Below are positions 1 through 8,597 of a stretch of DNA of 64,000 nucleotides, piece after piece. A model generated the notes under the pieces. The model did not search any database, was not told the origin of the DNA, and was given only the letters and a program-made list of their open reading frames with translations. The stretch is from Enhygromyxa salina (GTDB lineage Bacteria > Myxococcota_A > Polyangia > Nannocystales > Nannocystaceae): assembly GCF_002994615.1 (NCBI RefSeq), contig NZ_PVNK01000242.1:47399-111398 (forward strand), in the 5' to 3' direction. Position numbers and translations under genes: made by a program. Every line of letters begins with the position of its first letter. Position 1 is the first letter of the stretch.

Positions 1-1
1 C

Positions 2-121
2 GTGTACATGACCGACTTTCAGGGCGTCACGATCACCGGGACCGCCGCGGAGACCAAGGAGAAGGTCATCGACATCAAGACCAAGCCGGAGGGCTCGCTC
101 CCCGACGACGCGCTACCCTGA
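2..121 (+). CDS. 3' end of an unidentified gene (5' end outside window)
   Basis: An open frame enters from the left edge and stops with TGA at 119-121, giving the last 39 residues of a protein. The fragment ends in KPEGSLPDDALP and carries no domain I recognise. It lies 42 bases upstream of the sigma-factor gene on the same strand, so it may be the preceding gene of the CRISPR ancillary operon. Too little is visible to assign a function. Confidence 0.5.
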   Translation: MYMTDFQGVTITGTAAETKEKVIDIKTKPEGSLPDDALP

Positions 122-136
122 GTCGGTATATCCGAC
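122..136. promoter_or_regulatory. 15-bp perfect palindrome upstream of the sigma-factor gene
   Basis: GTCGG-TATAT-CCGAC is a perfect inverted repeat with a 5-base AT spacer. It sits directly after the stop of the preceding gene and about 30 bases before the sigma-factor start. The position fits an operator controlling the CRISPR ancillary genes. No T-run follows, so an intrinsic terminator is less likely. The role is inferred from placement only. Confidence 0.3.
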
Positions 137-166
137 CGTGACCAAAGATGGTAGACAAGCTCTGTG

Positions 167-847
167 ATGAGCGCGACCGCACCTGAGCCCGATCGCCGAG
201 ACCCCCGGCGCACCCGTGACGAGATCGACCACGAGCTGTTCACCGCCTGGCGTGGAGGCGATCGGCGCGCGGGCAACAAACTGGTTAATCACTACTTTTC
301 ACGGGTGCGCCTGTACTTCGTCGCTCGGGCGGCGGGTGAGCATGAAGATCTCATCCAGGAGACCTTCATGCGCCTGCAGGCCAAACAGGCCAACTACGCC
401 AACGGGTCGTTCCGCGCGTACTTGTTCGGGATCGCCCGGCTCGTGTTCTTCGAGTTCCTGCACCATCGTTACCGCCTGCGCGAGATCGACCCCTGGACCG
501 ACTCGCTGAGCGTGATCTCCAAGGGCAGCTTCTCGTCGCGGCTCGCTGCGCGCGAGGACCACCGGCTGCTCCTCGACGCGCTCGGCATGCTCTCGCTCGA
601 AGACCAGGATCTGCTCGAGCTTCATTACTGGCAGCGGCTCACGGGGCGCGAACTCGCGCTCGTGTTCGGCGTGGGTGAGCCAACCATCCGCAGCCGGCTG
701 GGCGCGGCGCGCAAGCGGCTAATCGCGCGCTTCTCGGAGGCCGCCGGAAAGCCGCACACCAACGAATACCGCTTCGAGGACCTCGAGGCGTGGCTCATCG
801 AGTTGCGGGCCCTGCTCAAGCGGCCCACCGACACCAGCGATGAGTGA
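167..847 (+). CDS. ECF-like RNA polymerase sigma factor, CRISPR-associated
   Basis: This 226-residue protein has a sigma region 2 at about residues 20-95 (ending in a segment with FRAYLFGIARL) and a region 4 helix-turn-helix at about 140-190 (LTGRELALVFGV, then TIRSRLGAARKRL). About 35 residues follow region 4 (around KPHTNEYRFEDLEAWLIEL), which is longer than a minimal ECF factor. GTG at 164 directly precedes ATG at 167; I chose ATG. It lies 52 bases before a SAVED-CHAT protease gene and leads a type III-B CRISPR operon. Sigma factors are known partners or substrates of CRISPR-linked caspase-like proteases (the Craspase RpoE, and the Haliangium type III-B system), so it is probably controlled by proteolysis. 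That link is inference; the sigma-factor call is firm. Confidence 0.85.
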   Translation: MSATAPEPDRRDPRRTRDEIDHELFTAWRGGDRRAGNKLVNHYFSRVRLYFVARAAGEHEDLIQETFMRLQAKQANYANGSFRAYLFGIARLVFFEFLHHRYRLREIDPWTDSLSVISKGSFSSRLAAREDHRLLLDALGMLSLEDQDLLELHYWQRLTGRELALVFGVGEPTIRSRLGAARKRLIARFSEAAGKPHTNEYRFEDLEAWLIELRALLKRPTDTSDE

Positions 848-899
848 TTTTTTTTGATCGCGCCTCGATCGTTCGGGGCGCTGGCAACACAGCGTGGGC

Positions 900-2168
900 A
901 TGCCGAGCCCACCCGAATCGCTTCGCGTCCTCTTCGTCTCCGCCAACCCCGACCGGGACATCAGCTCTGAAGCAGAGCTCAAACGTGTCCGCTCGATGCT
1001 CGATGGGATACCGGGCATCGACCTCCAGCCGGTGCTTTGCGCGACGATCGATGATCTTCAAAATGAGCTCATCAAGCGCGACTTCGACTTCGTGCACTTG
1101 GTCGCGCACGGCGCAACGGACGCGGTCACCCTCGAAGACGCGGGCGATCTGTGGGGCGAAGACGTGCCCGCGAGCATGGTCGTCGACTTGCTGCGTGACC
1201 ACAGGTCGTTGAAGTGCGTCGTTCTCAACACCTGCAACTCTGCGAGTTGGATCACCGAGCCGCTCGGTCCTGCGTTGGTCGCGATGCGGGGCCCGATCGG
1301 CGACGACGCCGCGCTCGAATTCAGCGACGCGTTCTACCGCTCCGTCGCCGCGGGCCGTCCGCTGGACTTCGCCCTCGACCAGGGCAAGAAACGAGCGGAG
1401 CGAAAGGCGCCCCACGCCAACTTCCAGCCAGAGTTCTGGCCCGAGTGCTTTGGTGTCATCGGCATCCGCTCGTACCCGCGCTTCAAGAAGGACAGTCATA
1501 CCCGCTGCCACTTCTTTTGTGATCTCGAGGCTCACTTCCCGCAGGACGGCGAGCCCGACTGGGCGGCCGCCGTGGCGCAGGTGACCGAGTTCCTCGAGGG
1601 TGACGAGCTCCGCGCGCAGCTCAACCGCCAAGCCTGTCAGATCAACCTCGACTGCCCGATGGCGATCGCGCTGCTGGCCGGGCGCTTGCTCGGCCCGCAC
1701 GCGAAGGTCTATCCCCTTCAAAGTCGGCCAGTTCGAGCGCTGTGGAAGCCAAACCACGCCCTGCCCATGCCCGACAGCTCACCGTGGCAGGTCACCGAAC
1801 ACCCGTCCATCGGCGCGCGCAAGATGGCCGTGTCGATCTCGGTTGCCGCCGACACCCAGGCCCTAGTCGGGGCCCACCTCGACGCGATCGGTGAGCCTGT
1901 TCACTGGGTCGACTTTCGTCCCCTCGGAGGTACGCATCAACACGCGATCCGAGACCCCGACCACGCCAACGCGCTCGCGTTGACCCTGGCCCAGGAGCTG
2001 TCACGGCGCCGGATCGAGGATGACTTCAATGAGGTCGACTTGTTCTTCGCCGCGCCGGGTGCGTTCATGTTTTTGCTCGGGCAGCAAGGAGCGCAGCTCG
2101 GCCGGCTCAACCTTCATCACAAGATCCACGGGCAGGACCGCTATGTACCGAGTTTTTGCAGCAAGTGA
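900..2168 (+). CDS. SAVED-CHAT protease, cyclic-oligonucleotide-activated CRISPR effector
   Basis: The N-terminal half is a CHAT caspase-like protease: the catalytic His lies in FVHLVAHGA (about residue 70) and the catalytic Cys in VVLNTCNSA (about residue 112). The C-terminal half, from about residue 300, resembles the SAVED sensor domain (KMAVSISVAADTQALVGAHL, then VDLFFAAPGAFMFLLGQ and an ending near DRYVPSF). SAVED domains bind cyclic oligonucleotides made by CD-NTases or Cas10. In Haliangium ochraceum a SAVED-CHAT protein is activated by cyclic tri-adenylate and cleaves a second caspase. The position just upstream of Cmr genes predicts the same role here. GTG 894 is an alternative start two codons upstream; neither start has a strong ribosome site. 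An 8-T run at 848-855 separates it from the sigma gene. Confidence 0.85.
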   Translation: MPSPPESLRVLFVSANPDRDISSEAELKRVRSMLDGIPGIDLQPVLCATIDDLQNELIKRDFDFVHLVAHGATDAVTLEDAGDLWGEDVPASMVVDLLRDHRSLKCVVLNTCNSASWITEPLGPALVAMRGPIGDDAALEFSDAFYRSVAAGRPLDFALDQGKKRAERKAPHANFQPEFWPECFGVIGIRSYPRFKKDSHTRCHFFCDLEAHFPQDGEPDWAAAVAQVTEFLEGDELRAQLNRQACQINLDCPMAIALLAGRLLGPHAKVYPLQSRPVRALWKPNHALPMPDSSPWQVTEHPSIGARKMAVSISVAADTQALVGAHLDAIGEPVHWVDFRPLGGTHQHAIRDPDHANALALTLAQELSRRRIEDDFNEVDLFFAAPGAFMFLLGQQGAQLGRLNLHHKIHGQDRYVPSFCSK

Positions 2169-2986
2169 TCGATCGAATTGCTGCCTGCGATCACTCCCAG
2201 GATGCCATGCCTGACGCCTTCCCATTGCCCGAGCTTGCCGCCGTCGACGAACGGGGCCAAGGCGTCGTTCTGGGCGTGTTCGGGAGCTGGACTCCGAGCC
2301 TCGAGCTTGCGCTGCCGATCGCGGAGCGAGTCCGCGTGGCGTTGATGCGCGCGAGCGACTCGAGGGTTCCGTGGCAGATTTGTGGCAAGGACGAGCACGG
2401 GCGGCCTCGGCGAGGTCATGAGCACCTCTATGTCCTGCCCTTCAGCAGCGCTGGAGGGGCGCGGATCGACCGGGTCCTGCTGTGGGCAGACAAGGGGCTC
2501 GAAGACTCGACCCTCGCCGTCGTCGAGCGACTCGCTGACCGAGGAGGATGGGTGCAGCTGCGAGGGCGCGAGCGGCTGCGGCTCGAGCTGCTTGGGGTTG
2601 GGGCACCTGAGGTGATCGCGCCCACGGTCCCGCGCGGGGTCCTGGGTCCGGCCCGGATCTGGCGCAGCGCGACCAGCTTTGTTCCGCCCCGCTTCACCAA
2701 GGTGCGAGGGGGGCGTGTGATCGACACCGCGCAGGAGCAGGTCCTGCGCCTCGCTAGCGAGGTCTTGGGTCTGGCCCCGGTGGGGATCTCGGCCCTGGAG
2801 CGGGAAGACGGGGAGTGGCGGGGGTTTCGTCAGCGTCGGGTCAAGGATCCGCGGTCGCCCAGGCGGGCAGCGGGCGGCTGGGTGTTGCGCTTTTCGGCGC
2901 CGGTGCGTGGGCCTGTTGTGTTGGGGTACGGGGCTCACTATGGGCTTGGGCGCTTCGAGGCTGAGCCAGGAGATGAACGACGATGA
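2165..2986 (+). CDS. Csb2-like (GSU0054 family) RAMP protein, probable Cas6 stand-in
   Basis: The 273-residue protein resembles the C-terminal, Cas6-like part of the Cas5-Cas6 fusion Csb2 of type I-G (I-U) systems. Visible signatures are GHEHLYVLP near residue 84 followed by ARIDRVLLWADKGL, the segment SATSFVPPRF, and a C-terminal Gly-rich loop (PVVLGYGAHYGLGRF). Full Csb2 proteins are considerably longer, so the Cas5-like N-terminal half is missing. No other Cas6 lies in the window, so I infer that it processes the crRNA precursor for the Cmr complex. GTG 2165 was chosen because it overlaps the SAVED-CHAT stop as GTGA, a coupling seen repeatedly here; ATG 2207 is an alternative. It overlaps cmr1 by ATGA. 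Confidence 0.7.
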   Translation: MIDRIAACDHSQDAMPDAFPLPELAAVDERGQGVVLGVFGSWTPSLELALPIAERVRVALMRASDSRVPWQICGKDEHGRPRRGHEHLYVLPFSSAGGARIDRVLLWADKGLEDSTLAVVERLADRGGWVQLRGRERLRLELLGVGAPEVIAPTVPRGVLGPARIWRSATSFVPPRFTKVRGGRVIDTAQEQVLRLASEVLGLAPVGISALEREDGEWRGFRQRRVKDPRSPRRAAGGWVLRFSAPVRGPVVLGYGAHYGLGRFEAEPGDERR

Positions 2987-4374
2987 CAGTTGGAAAAATA
3001 CCGGCGCCCCCTCGTGCTCAGTTGCCCCAAAGGCGGGCTCGCGGTCAGGCCGAGCTGAAGATCGAGTTGAAGATCTCAACCCCGGTCTTTGGCGGCTCTC
3101 CAATCCCGCGTAGGGTCGACTCGGTCGACACCGTCCGCGCGGCGAGTATTCGCGGACAGCTTCGCTTCTGGTGGCGGGCGCTTCACGCTCAGAATCACGC
3201 GAGCAGCCAGGAACTTTATGTCGCCGAATCACGCCTTTGGGGCGGCCCAGCGGTCAAGGGTGTCGCGGACATCGGCCGATCTCCGGTCGAGCTCCGTGTC
3301 AACGTCCGCCGAGCCTCTGAACTGGCAAGCCCCCCCTCCAGCGGCCCCGAAGGGTACGCACTTTTTCCTGCGCGCGATCAGCAAGATGGGACACCCCCTC
3401 CCCAAATTCGCCTGCAAGGCACTTGCTTTGAACTCCACATGCGTTTTCCCCTCGAGCACGAACGAGCGATCCGCGACTCCCTTCGCGCCTGGGTGCTGTT
3501 CGGAGGCTACGGGGGCCGGACCCGACGAGGGCTGGGGAGTTTGACGGTCGTCGGTGATGGCACTCCGTGGCTGCCAAAATTCCCAAGCCCCACTGCGATC
3601 AACGAACTGTTCGGTCGCGATGTGTTCGCCCAACCCGACGCACCTGCGGGCGTGACGCCCCTGCTTGGAGGCGCGCGCCTGTTCAGTTCTTTTCAAGTAA
3701 TGAGAGCTTACGGCGCTTGGTCCAAGGCCGTGGGTTGGTTGCTCGAGTTTCGTCAGGGCAGCGAGTCACATTGTGGTGCCCGGCGCCCCGGCGCCGACAA
3801 ACGACCATCGATCTCCAATTGGCCCGAGGCCGACAAGGTTCGCCATTTCAGCGACGCCGCTTTGCCATGGGCGCACCCGCCACGGCACAACAAAGCCCCC
3901 GCGTGGCCCCGAGCGGGCTTCGGGCTCCCGATCATCGGGCAGTTCCAGGCCAAGAGCCGCAACAAGAAGCCCTGGGAGGCAGAGCAGCCCCCACGAACCG
4001 AGCCCGAGGACTTCCGCATCGGCTGGCAACAAGGCGATACGCCACGCGACCGGCTCGCCAGCCCCCTGATCCTCAAGCCGCTCGCGCTCCTTGCCAACGG
4101 CGATGAAGAGCAATTCAGCCCGATCGCGTTGTGGCTCAATCGCGCGCCCCCCGATGGCAAGGTCATCCTCCAGCGCAGCAACGGCGCAGTCGTCGCTGGC
4201 ACGGAGGTCTCCTTCACGCAGTTCTTGGCCCCTGACGACAAGGTGTTCTTCGGCGCCCTCGAGGGGAAGGCCAGCCTTCAGGATGCCTTCTTCGCCTGGC
4301 TCGATCAGCATGGCCGCGAGCAACAGTCCAGCAAGCCCAGGAAAAACCGACCCAAGAGGCGAAGGCAACGATGA
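2983..4374 (+). CDS. cmr1: Type III-B CRISPR RAMP protein Cmr1
   Basis: The 463-residue product shows the Cmr1 N-terminal signature: an ELKIELKISTPVFGG strand and then AASIRGQLRFWWRALHA, with a RAMP Gly-rich loop around LFGGYGGRTRRGLGSL (about residues 170-185). Cmr1 caps the 3'-crRNA end of the Cmr complex and helps target RNA capture. The C terminus is strongly basic (last 15 residues mostly K and R), perhaps aiding RNA contact. ATG overlaps the preceding stop by ATGA, and its own stop overlaps the cas10 start in the same way, so the genes are translationally coupled. Confidence 0.9.
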   Translation: MTVGKIPAPPRAQLPQRRARGQAELKIELKISTPVFGGSPIPRRVDSVDTVRAASIRGQLRFWWRALHAQNHASSQELYVAESRLWGGPAVKGVADIGRSPVELRVNVRRASELASPPSSGPEGYALFPARDQQDGTPPPQIRLQGTCFELHMRFPLEHERAIRDSLRAWVLFGGYGGRTRRGLGSLTVVGDGTPWLPKFPSPTAINELFGRDVFAQPDAPAGVTPLLGGARLFSSFQVMRAYGAWSKAVGWLLEFRQGSESHCGARRPGADKRPSISNWPEADKVRHFSDAALPWAHPPRHNKAPAWPRAGFGLPIIGQFQAKSRNKKPWEAEQPPRTEPEDFRIGWQQGDTPRDRLASPLILKPLALLANGDEEQFSPIALWLNRAPPDGKVILQRSNGAVVAGTEVSFTQFLAPDDKVFFGALEGKASLQDAFFAWLDQHGREQQSSKPRKNRPKRRRQR

Positions 4375-6215
4375 CCGAGCACCTACTCCTCGTGGCAATT
4401 GGCCCGGTCCAAGACTTCATCGCCCAGGCCCGGCGCACGCGGGATCTGTGGCATGGGAGCCACCTGATCTCCGAGCTCAGCCGAGCGGTCGCGCGATCCC
4501 TGAGCGGATCGGGCGCGCGTCTACTGGTGCCCGCGCTCGACCCGGGAGACCTCGGTCTCGTCGAGTGCTGGACGCCCATCCGGCCGACCACTGGTGCGCC
4601 TCCGGACGCGGTGGCCAACAAGATCTGGGCGCTGGTTCCAACCCACGAATCTCCTCGGCGGATCTCCGAACTGGCGCGCGACGCTCTCAAGCAATGCATG
4701 CGCGAGCAGGCCGCGAAAGTGTGGGCCAAGCTCGGCGAGCAGCTCCCGGTCGAGAGCGAAGCTGTCTGGCACGAGCAAGTCGACGACGCGCTCGAGTTCG
4801 TGGCCGGGTGGCTCGCCATCGGCGACCGAGCCTTCGGCGAGGTCCGGGCCGAGCTCGACGACGCGGTCTCGGCCCGTAAGCGCCTGCGGGACTTTCGCCC
4901 CTGGACGCAGCAGCGTGGGTCTGTGCGCAAGTCGAGCCTCGACGGCGCCCGAGAGACCGTGCTACCCGACGCACGCAAGCGTCCACGCCAGCGCGCGTTC
5001 TTGCAGCGGAAGTTTGGCCTCGGCGAGAGCGAGGAGCTCGACGCCATCGGTCTGATCAAGCGAGCTGGCGCGGAGCCTGAGCACTTCATTCCCCTCGTCA
5101 ACGTCGCGCTCGCACCGTGGCTGGCGTGGGCGACCCGGCACCACGAGGCCGCGGTCGAGGCCTGCCGATCAGCGTGTCGAGACCTCGGCGTGCAGCGAAT
5201 CGACTCACCGACCTTGGCTGACGACTTCCGCTTCGAAGCCAGCATCCTGCTCCCAGATCGCTGGCCCGCGCTCGAACGCGAACAAGGCTATGACGAGCCC
5301 AAGCGACAGACCCAATGGGAGGCAACCAAGGCCGCCGTCCTCGGCTTGCGTCGAACGGCGCGAGCGCCACAGCATGGGCCCTACGTGGCCTGTCTGATCG
5401 CCGACGGTGATCGCATGGGTGAGGCGATCAACCGTCTGTCCGATCCCGAGGGCTTTCGGCGCTTTTCTGGCGGGCTCTCCACCTTCGCCAAGACGGCACG
5501 GACCATCGTGAGCGAGCACAGCGGCTCTTTGGTCTACGCCGGCGGTGACGACGTGCTCGCCTTCGTCCCCGTGTCCACGGCCCTCGCTTGCGCCGATGCA
5601 CTGCGCCGCCGCTTTGTCGAGATCGTCGGCCCCACATGCCGGGCACTCAACCTGGTCGACGACGATCACCCCGCCCCCTCGCTCTCCGTCGGGATCGGTG
5701 TCGGTCACTTCATGCAGAGCATGGGCGAGCTACTCGAGCTCGGACGCGACGCCGAGAAGCTCGCCAAGGGCTCGGCCCTACCCAAGCACCAGCAGCGCAA
5801 CGCGCTTGCGATCATCGTCGACAAGCGCTCGGGCGGCCGACGCTCATGGCGGCTGCGCTGGCCCGCCGATCCCTGCGGTCGCCTCGCCGAGGACATCGCG
5901 CTCATCCCCAGTTTGTCGACTACCAAGATCCACGAGATCGCGACAACGGTCCGCCGACTGCCCAAGCCCGGGCCCAAGCCCCCCAAACAAAAACAGCGCG
6001 ACGCACTCTCCAGCGTGCTCGAGCTCGAGGTCGCGCGCTCCCTCGCTCGCAACGAAGGCGAGGCCCTCAGCTTTACGGAGGTCGGGCTGTCGCTGCCTGT
6101 CAACGACTACTTCGGCAAGCGAGAGGCGGTGCTCCGCTGGATCGATCGCCTGCTGATCGCCCGCGAACTTCATCGGGCCGATCCCCTGCCCCGCTCACGA
6201 CCGGAGGCGACATGA
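4371..6215 (+). CDS. cas10: Cas10/Cmr2, HD-less cyclic-oligoadenylate synthase subunit
   Basis: The 614-residue protein starts directly with the palm-domain segment (LLLVAIGPVQDFIAQARRTRD), where full-length Cmr2 proteins first have an HD nuclease. It is therefore shorter than typical Cmr2 and should lack target-activated ssDNase activity. The first palm has IADGDRMG (about residue 344). The second palm has the intact cyclase motif YAGGDDVLAF with G391-G392-D393-D394. Cas10 makes cyclic oligoadenylates when the Cmr complex binds foreign RNA; here the likely receiver is the SAVED-CHAT protease three genes upstream. I saw no clear four-Cys zinc site between the palms. Start and stop both overlap neighbours by ATGA. 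Confidence 0.92.
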   Translation: MTEHLLLVAIGPVQDFIAQARRTRDLWHGSHLISELSRAVARSLSGSGARLLVPALDPGDLGLVECWTPIRPTTGAPPDAVANKIWALVPTHESPRRISELARDALKQCMREQAAKVWAKLGEQLPVESEAVWHEQVDDALEFVAGWLAIGDRAFGEVRAELDDAVSARKRLRDFRPWTQQRGSVRKSSLDGARETVLPDARKRPRQRAFLQRKFGLGESEELDAIGLIKRAGAEPEHFIPLVNVALAPWLAWATRHHEAAVEACRSACRDLGVQRIDSPTLADDFRFEASILLPDRWPALEREQGYDEPKRQTQWEATKAAVLGLRRTARAPQHGPYVACLIADGDRMGEAINRLSDPEGFRRFSGGLSTFAKTARTIVSEHSGSLVYAGGDDVLAFVPVSTALACADALRRRFVEIVGPTCRALNLVDDDHPAPSLSVGIGVGHFMQSMGELLELGRDAEKLAKGSALPKHQQRNALAIIVDKRSGGRRSWRLRWPADPCGRLAEDIALIPSLSTTKIHEIATTVRRLPKPGPKPPKQKQRDALSSVLELEVARSLARNEGEALSFTEVGLSLPVNDYFGKREAVLRWIDRLLIARELHRADPLPRSRPEAT

Positions 6216-7363
6216 AACACGGAGACTTCGTACTCACGCCTCGCGATGGTCTGTTCTGCAAGGACGGTCGCGGATGGTTCACCAGCTCGATGGGCCGCGG
6301 CCACGCGCTCGAGTGGCCCTACCCCTCGACCCTTCTCGGCGCTCTTCGATCGACCTGGGGCCGGGCTCGCGAAGAGCACAAAGGCGCCCCCTTCGTCGGA
6401 CATGAGTGGCCGAGGCGCACGGCCGATCTATCCCTGGGCCCCTCGTTGCCGCTGCGCCGAAGCTGGGGCGACGCCTGGTCATCGAAGCACCGGGTCTGGC
6501 CAGCGCCAACGGACTCGCGAGTCGTCGAAGGCGGCATCATCCAACGCCTCGAGGCTCGCCCGCCGCTCGTCACGACCATGGGCATCAACAACGACCCCGC
6601 GCGCGAGCGACTGTGGACGGCGCCCAGCACCCGAGAGAAGTCGGTTCAGGCCGCAAAGTGGTGGCGCGAGCAGGCATTTGTGGCCTGGCTCTGTGGCGCG
6701 CACGAGGGCGCGTCAACCGATGGTCTCGAGCTGCCCCGGCGTATTCAGACCCATGTCGCCATCGACGAAGACACGGGCAGCGCTCTCGACCGGAACCTCT
6801 ACTCCCACGACATCGTCGAGACCTTCAGCCGCAGCGAACAATGGGGGATCGGCGTCCGCGTTTCAGCGAATGACCTGGACCACGTCGACATCGCCACCGT
6901 TGGCTCCGACCGACGCTTGGCCGCCGTCGAGCCCGGCGCCTCGGTCTTTGACATGCCCAAGGCGCTACTCGAGGCTTTCAAACCCGGCGTCCCGGGCTTG
7001 CGCTTGTTCCTCGTCACCCCCGCAGCCTTCACCGCCGGGTGGCTGCCCGACGGCTTGACAGCCCACGGCGACGAGTACCGGGGTCGACTGCGAGGGCTCG
7101 AGGTCGATGTCGTGCTGCGCGCCGCGTTCGTGGACCGACCCCGAGCGATCAGCGGCTGGGATATGGCCGAGCGCAAACCCAAGGCTTGCACTCGCGCGGT
7201 CTCCCCCGGCTCCGTCTACGCCTTCACGCGCCTCGACGGTGAGCTCTTCTCGTCCGATCACGCCCGCGCCCTGTGGCTGGCGGCGATCGGCCAGCGGCGT
7301 GACGAGGGCTTCGGCGTCGTCGTCCCCGGCACCTGGACCCCATCCCTCTCACAACGGAGCTGA
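6212..7363 (+). CDS. cmr3: Type III-B CRISPR protein Cmr3
   Basis: The 383-residue RAMP protein opens with MKHGDFVLTPRDGLFCKDG and the Cmr3-typical segment HALEWPYPSTLLGALRST. A C-terminal Gly-rich stretch (QRRDEGFGVVVPGTW) matches the second RAMP fold. Cmr3 binds the 5' tag of the crRNA next to Cas10. The frame stays open far upstream through cas10, but ATG 6212 is the true start because it overlaps the cas10 stop as ATGA and begins the conserved Cmr3 sequence. Confidence 0.88.
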   Translation: MKHGDFVLTPRDGLFCKDGRGWFTSSMGRGHALEWPYPSTLLGALRSTWGRAREEHKGAPFVGHEWPRRTADLSLGPSLPLRRSWGDAWSSKHRVWPAPTDSRVVEGGIIQRLEARPPLVTTMGINNDPARERLWTAPSTREKSVQAAKWWREQAFVAWLCGAHEGASTDGLELPRRIQTHVAIDEDTGSALDRNLYSHDIVETFSRSEQWGIGVRVSANDLDHVDIATVGSDRRLAAVEPGASVFDMPKALLEAFKPGVPGLRLFLVTPAAFTAGWLPDGLTAHGDEYRGRLRGLEVDVVLRAAFVDRPRAISGWDMAERKPKACTRAVSPGSVYAFTRLDGELFSSDHARALWLAAIGQRRDEGFGVVVPGTWTPSLSQRS

Positions 7364-7365
7364 CC

Positions 7366-8226
7366 ATGCAATCTCGCGCATTCATCGTTCACGCGCTCTC
7401 ACCGATCCACGCCGGCACGGGCCGATCCGCGGACCTCATCGACCTCCCCATCGCCCGCATGCGAGCGACGGGCATCCCCATCATCCCCGGCTCCACGATC
7501 AAGGGCGTGCTGCGTGATCTGAGTCGCGGCAAAGACAAGGATGAGCAGCGCCTCGCCGTCTTCGGACCCGAGAAGGACAACGCCAGTGTTCACGCGGGCG
7601 CCCTCGTTGTTGGTGACGCCGTCCTCTTGGCCATGCCTGTGCGCAGCATGTTGGGCACCTTCGCCTGGGTCAGTTCGCCGCTGCTGCTGCGCCTTGCCCT
7701 GCGCGACCTCGACTGGGACCTACAGCTGCCAGAGGTCGCGGGGCCGCGAGCACTCACAACGAGCCGCTCCTGCTGTGTTCACCGGGGCAAGGTCTACCTC
7801 GAGGATCTCGACCTTTTTGCCGACCACGATCCGCGCGTCGACAGCTGGGCCCGGCGACTGGCCGAGCTCACCTCGCCAGAGCTCGACATCTTCAGCCCTC
7901 GGTTCGTGATCGTCGATGACGAGACCATGAATTTTTTGCTCGAGACCGCGACCCAAGTCGACGCGCGAGTTCGCCTCGATGACGAGACTCGGACCGTGGC
8001 CCAAGGCGCGCTATGGCTGGAAGAGAGCTTGCCACCTGAGAGCCTCTTGTTGGGGTTGATGGCCGCGGATCCAAGCCGACGGACAGATGTAACCATGAAA
8101 CCCACGCAGGTGCTCGACTTCGTGCTCGAGAGTGAGCGGACAGCTCAACTTGGTGGGAACGCCACGATCGGTCGGGGCCGGTGCCGGATCGTGCCTGTAC
8201 GGGCCGGGGCAGGTGGCCAGCGATGA
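7366..8226 (+). CDS. cmr4: Type III-B CRISPR backbone ribonuclease Cmr4
   Basis: The 286-residue protein begins MQSRAFIVHALSPIHAGTG, followed by SADLIDLPIARMRATGIPII and PGSTIKGVLRD, a textbook Cmr4 start. Asp26, in LIDLPIAR, corresponds to the catalytic Asp that cuts target RNA at 6-nt intervals in studied Cmr complexes. The C terminus ends with the Gly-rich QLGGNATIGRGRCRIVPV. Several copies form the filament along the crRNA. The ATG follows the cmr3 stop by 2 bases with a GGAG ribosome site. The stop overlaps the cmr5 start. Confidence 0.93.
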   Translation: MQSRAFIVHALSPIHAGTGRSADLIDLPIARMRATGIPIIPGSTIKGVLRDLSRGKDKDEQRLAVFGPEKDNASVHAGALVVGDAVLLAMPVRSMLGTFAWVSSPLLLRLALRDLDWDLQLPEVAGPRALTTSRSCCVHRGKVYLEDLDLFADHDPRVDSWARRLAELTSPELDIFSPRFVIVDDETMNFLLETATQVDARVRLDDETRTVAQGALWLEESLPPESLLLGLMAADPSRRTDVTMKPTQVLDFVLESERTAQLGGNATIGRGRCRIVPVRAGAGGQR

Positions 8227-8597
8227 GTATCCTACGTGACCAAGAATGGGCTTGCCTCGCGTACACCAAGGTCGCCGCGGTCGAACCCGACCAGCGGGCT
8301 GACTATCATATCGCGGTGCAGGATCTCGGCACCAACCTGCGTCGGATGGGGCTGGCAACCGCCCTGAGTCGCCTGGAACCACGACCAAACGCGGACAAGC
8401 CCCCGCTGCTCCTCACCCATCTCGCCGAAGCGAACATCGTGGGCCTCGGCACCGACGCGAAGCAGCTGCCCGCACGTGCACGTGAACTTGACGACCTGGC
8501 GAGCTACATGCTGGCGACCCGCGAGCTGCTGCGCCTCGCAACATGGTTCAAACGCGCCGCGCAAGCCATCTTTACGGACGATGACCATGCGAGCTAG
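8223..8597 (+). CDS. cmr5: Type III-B CRISPR small subunit Cmr5
   Basis: A short, largely alpha-helical 124-residue protein (SILRDQEWACLAYTKVAAVE, then LGTNLRRMGLATALSRL) with the size, position and helical pattern of Cmr5, which lines the inner filament and contacts target RNA. The frame is open upstream, but ATG 8223 overlaps the cmr4 stop as ATGA and begins the conserved part. It overlaps cmr6 by 11-17 bases. Confidence 0.85.
   Translation: MSILRDQEWACLAYTKVAAVEPDQRADYHIAVQDLGTNLRRMGLATALSRLEPRPNADKPPLLLTHLAEANIVGLGTDAKQLPARARELDDLASYMLATRELLRLATWFKRAAQAIFTDDDHAS

Noticed and set aside
848..893. Intrinsic terminator between the sigma and SAVED-CHAT genes (8-T run)
   Set aside because: No stable GC stem directly precedes the T-run, and the gene order suggests co-transcription.
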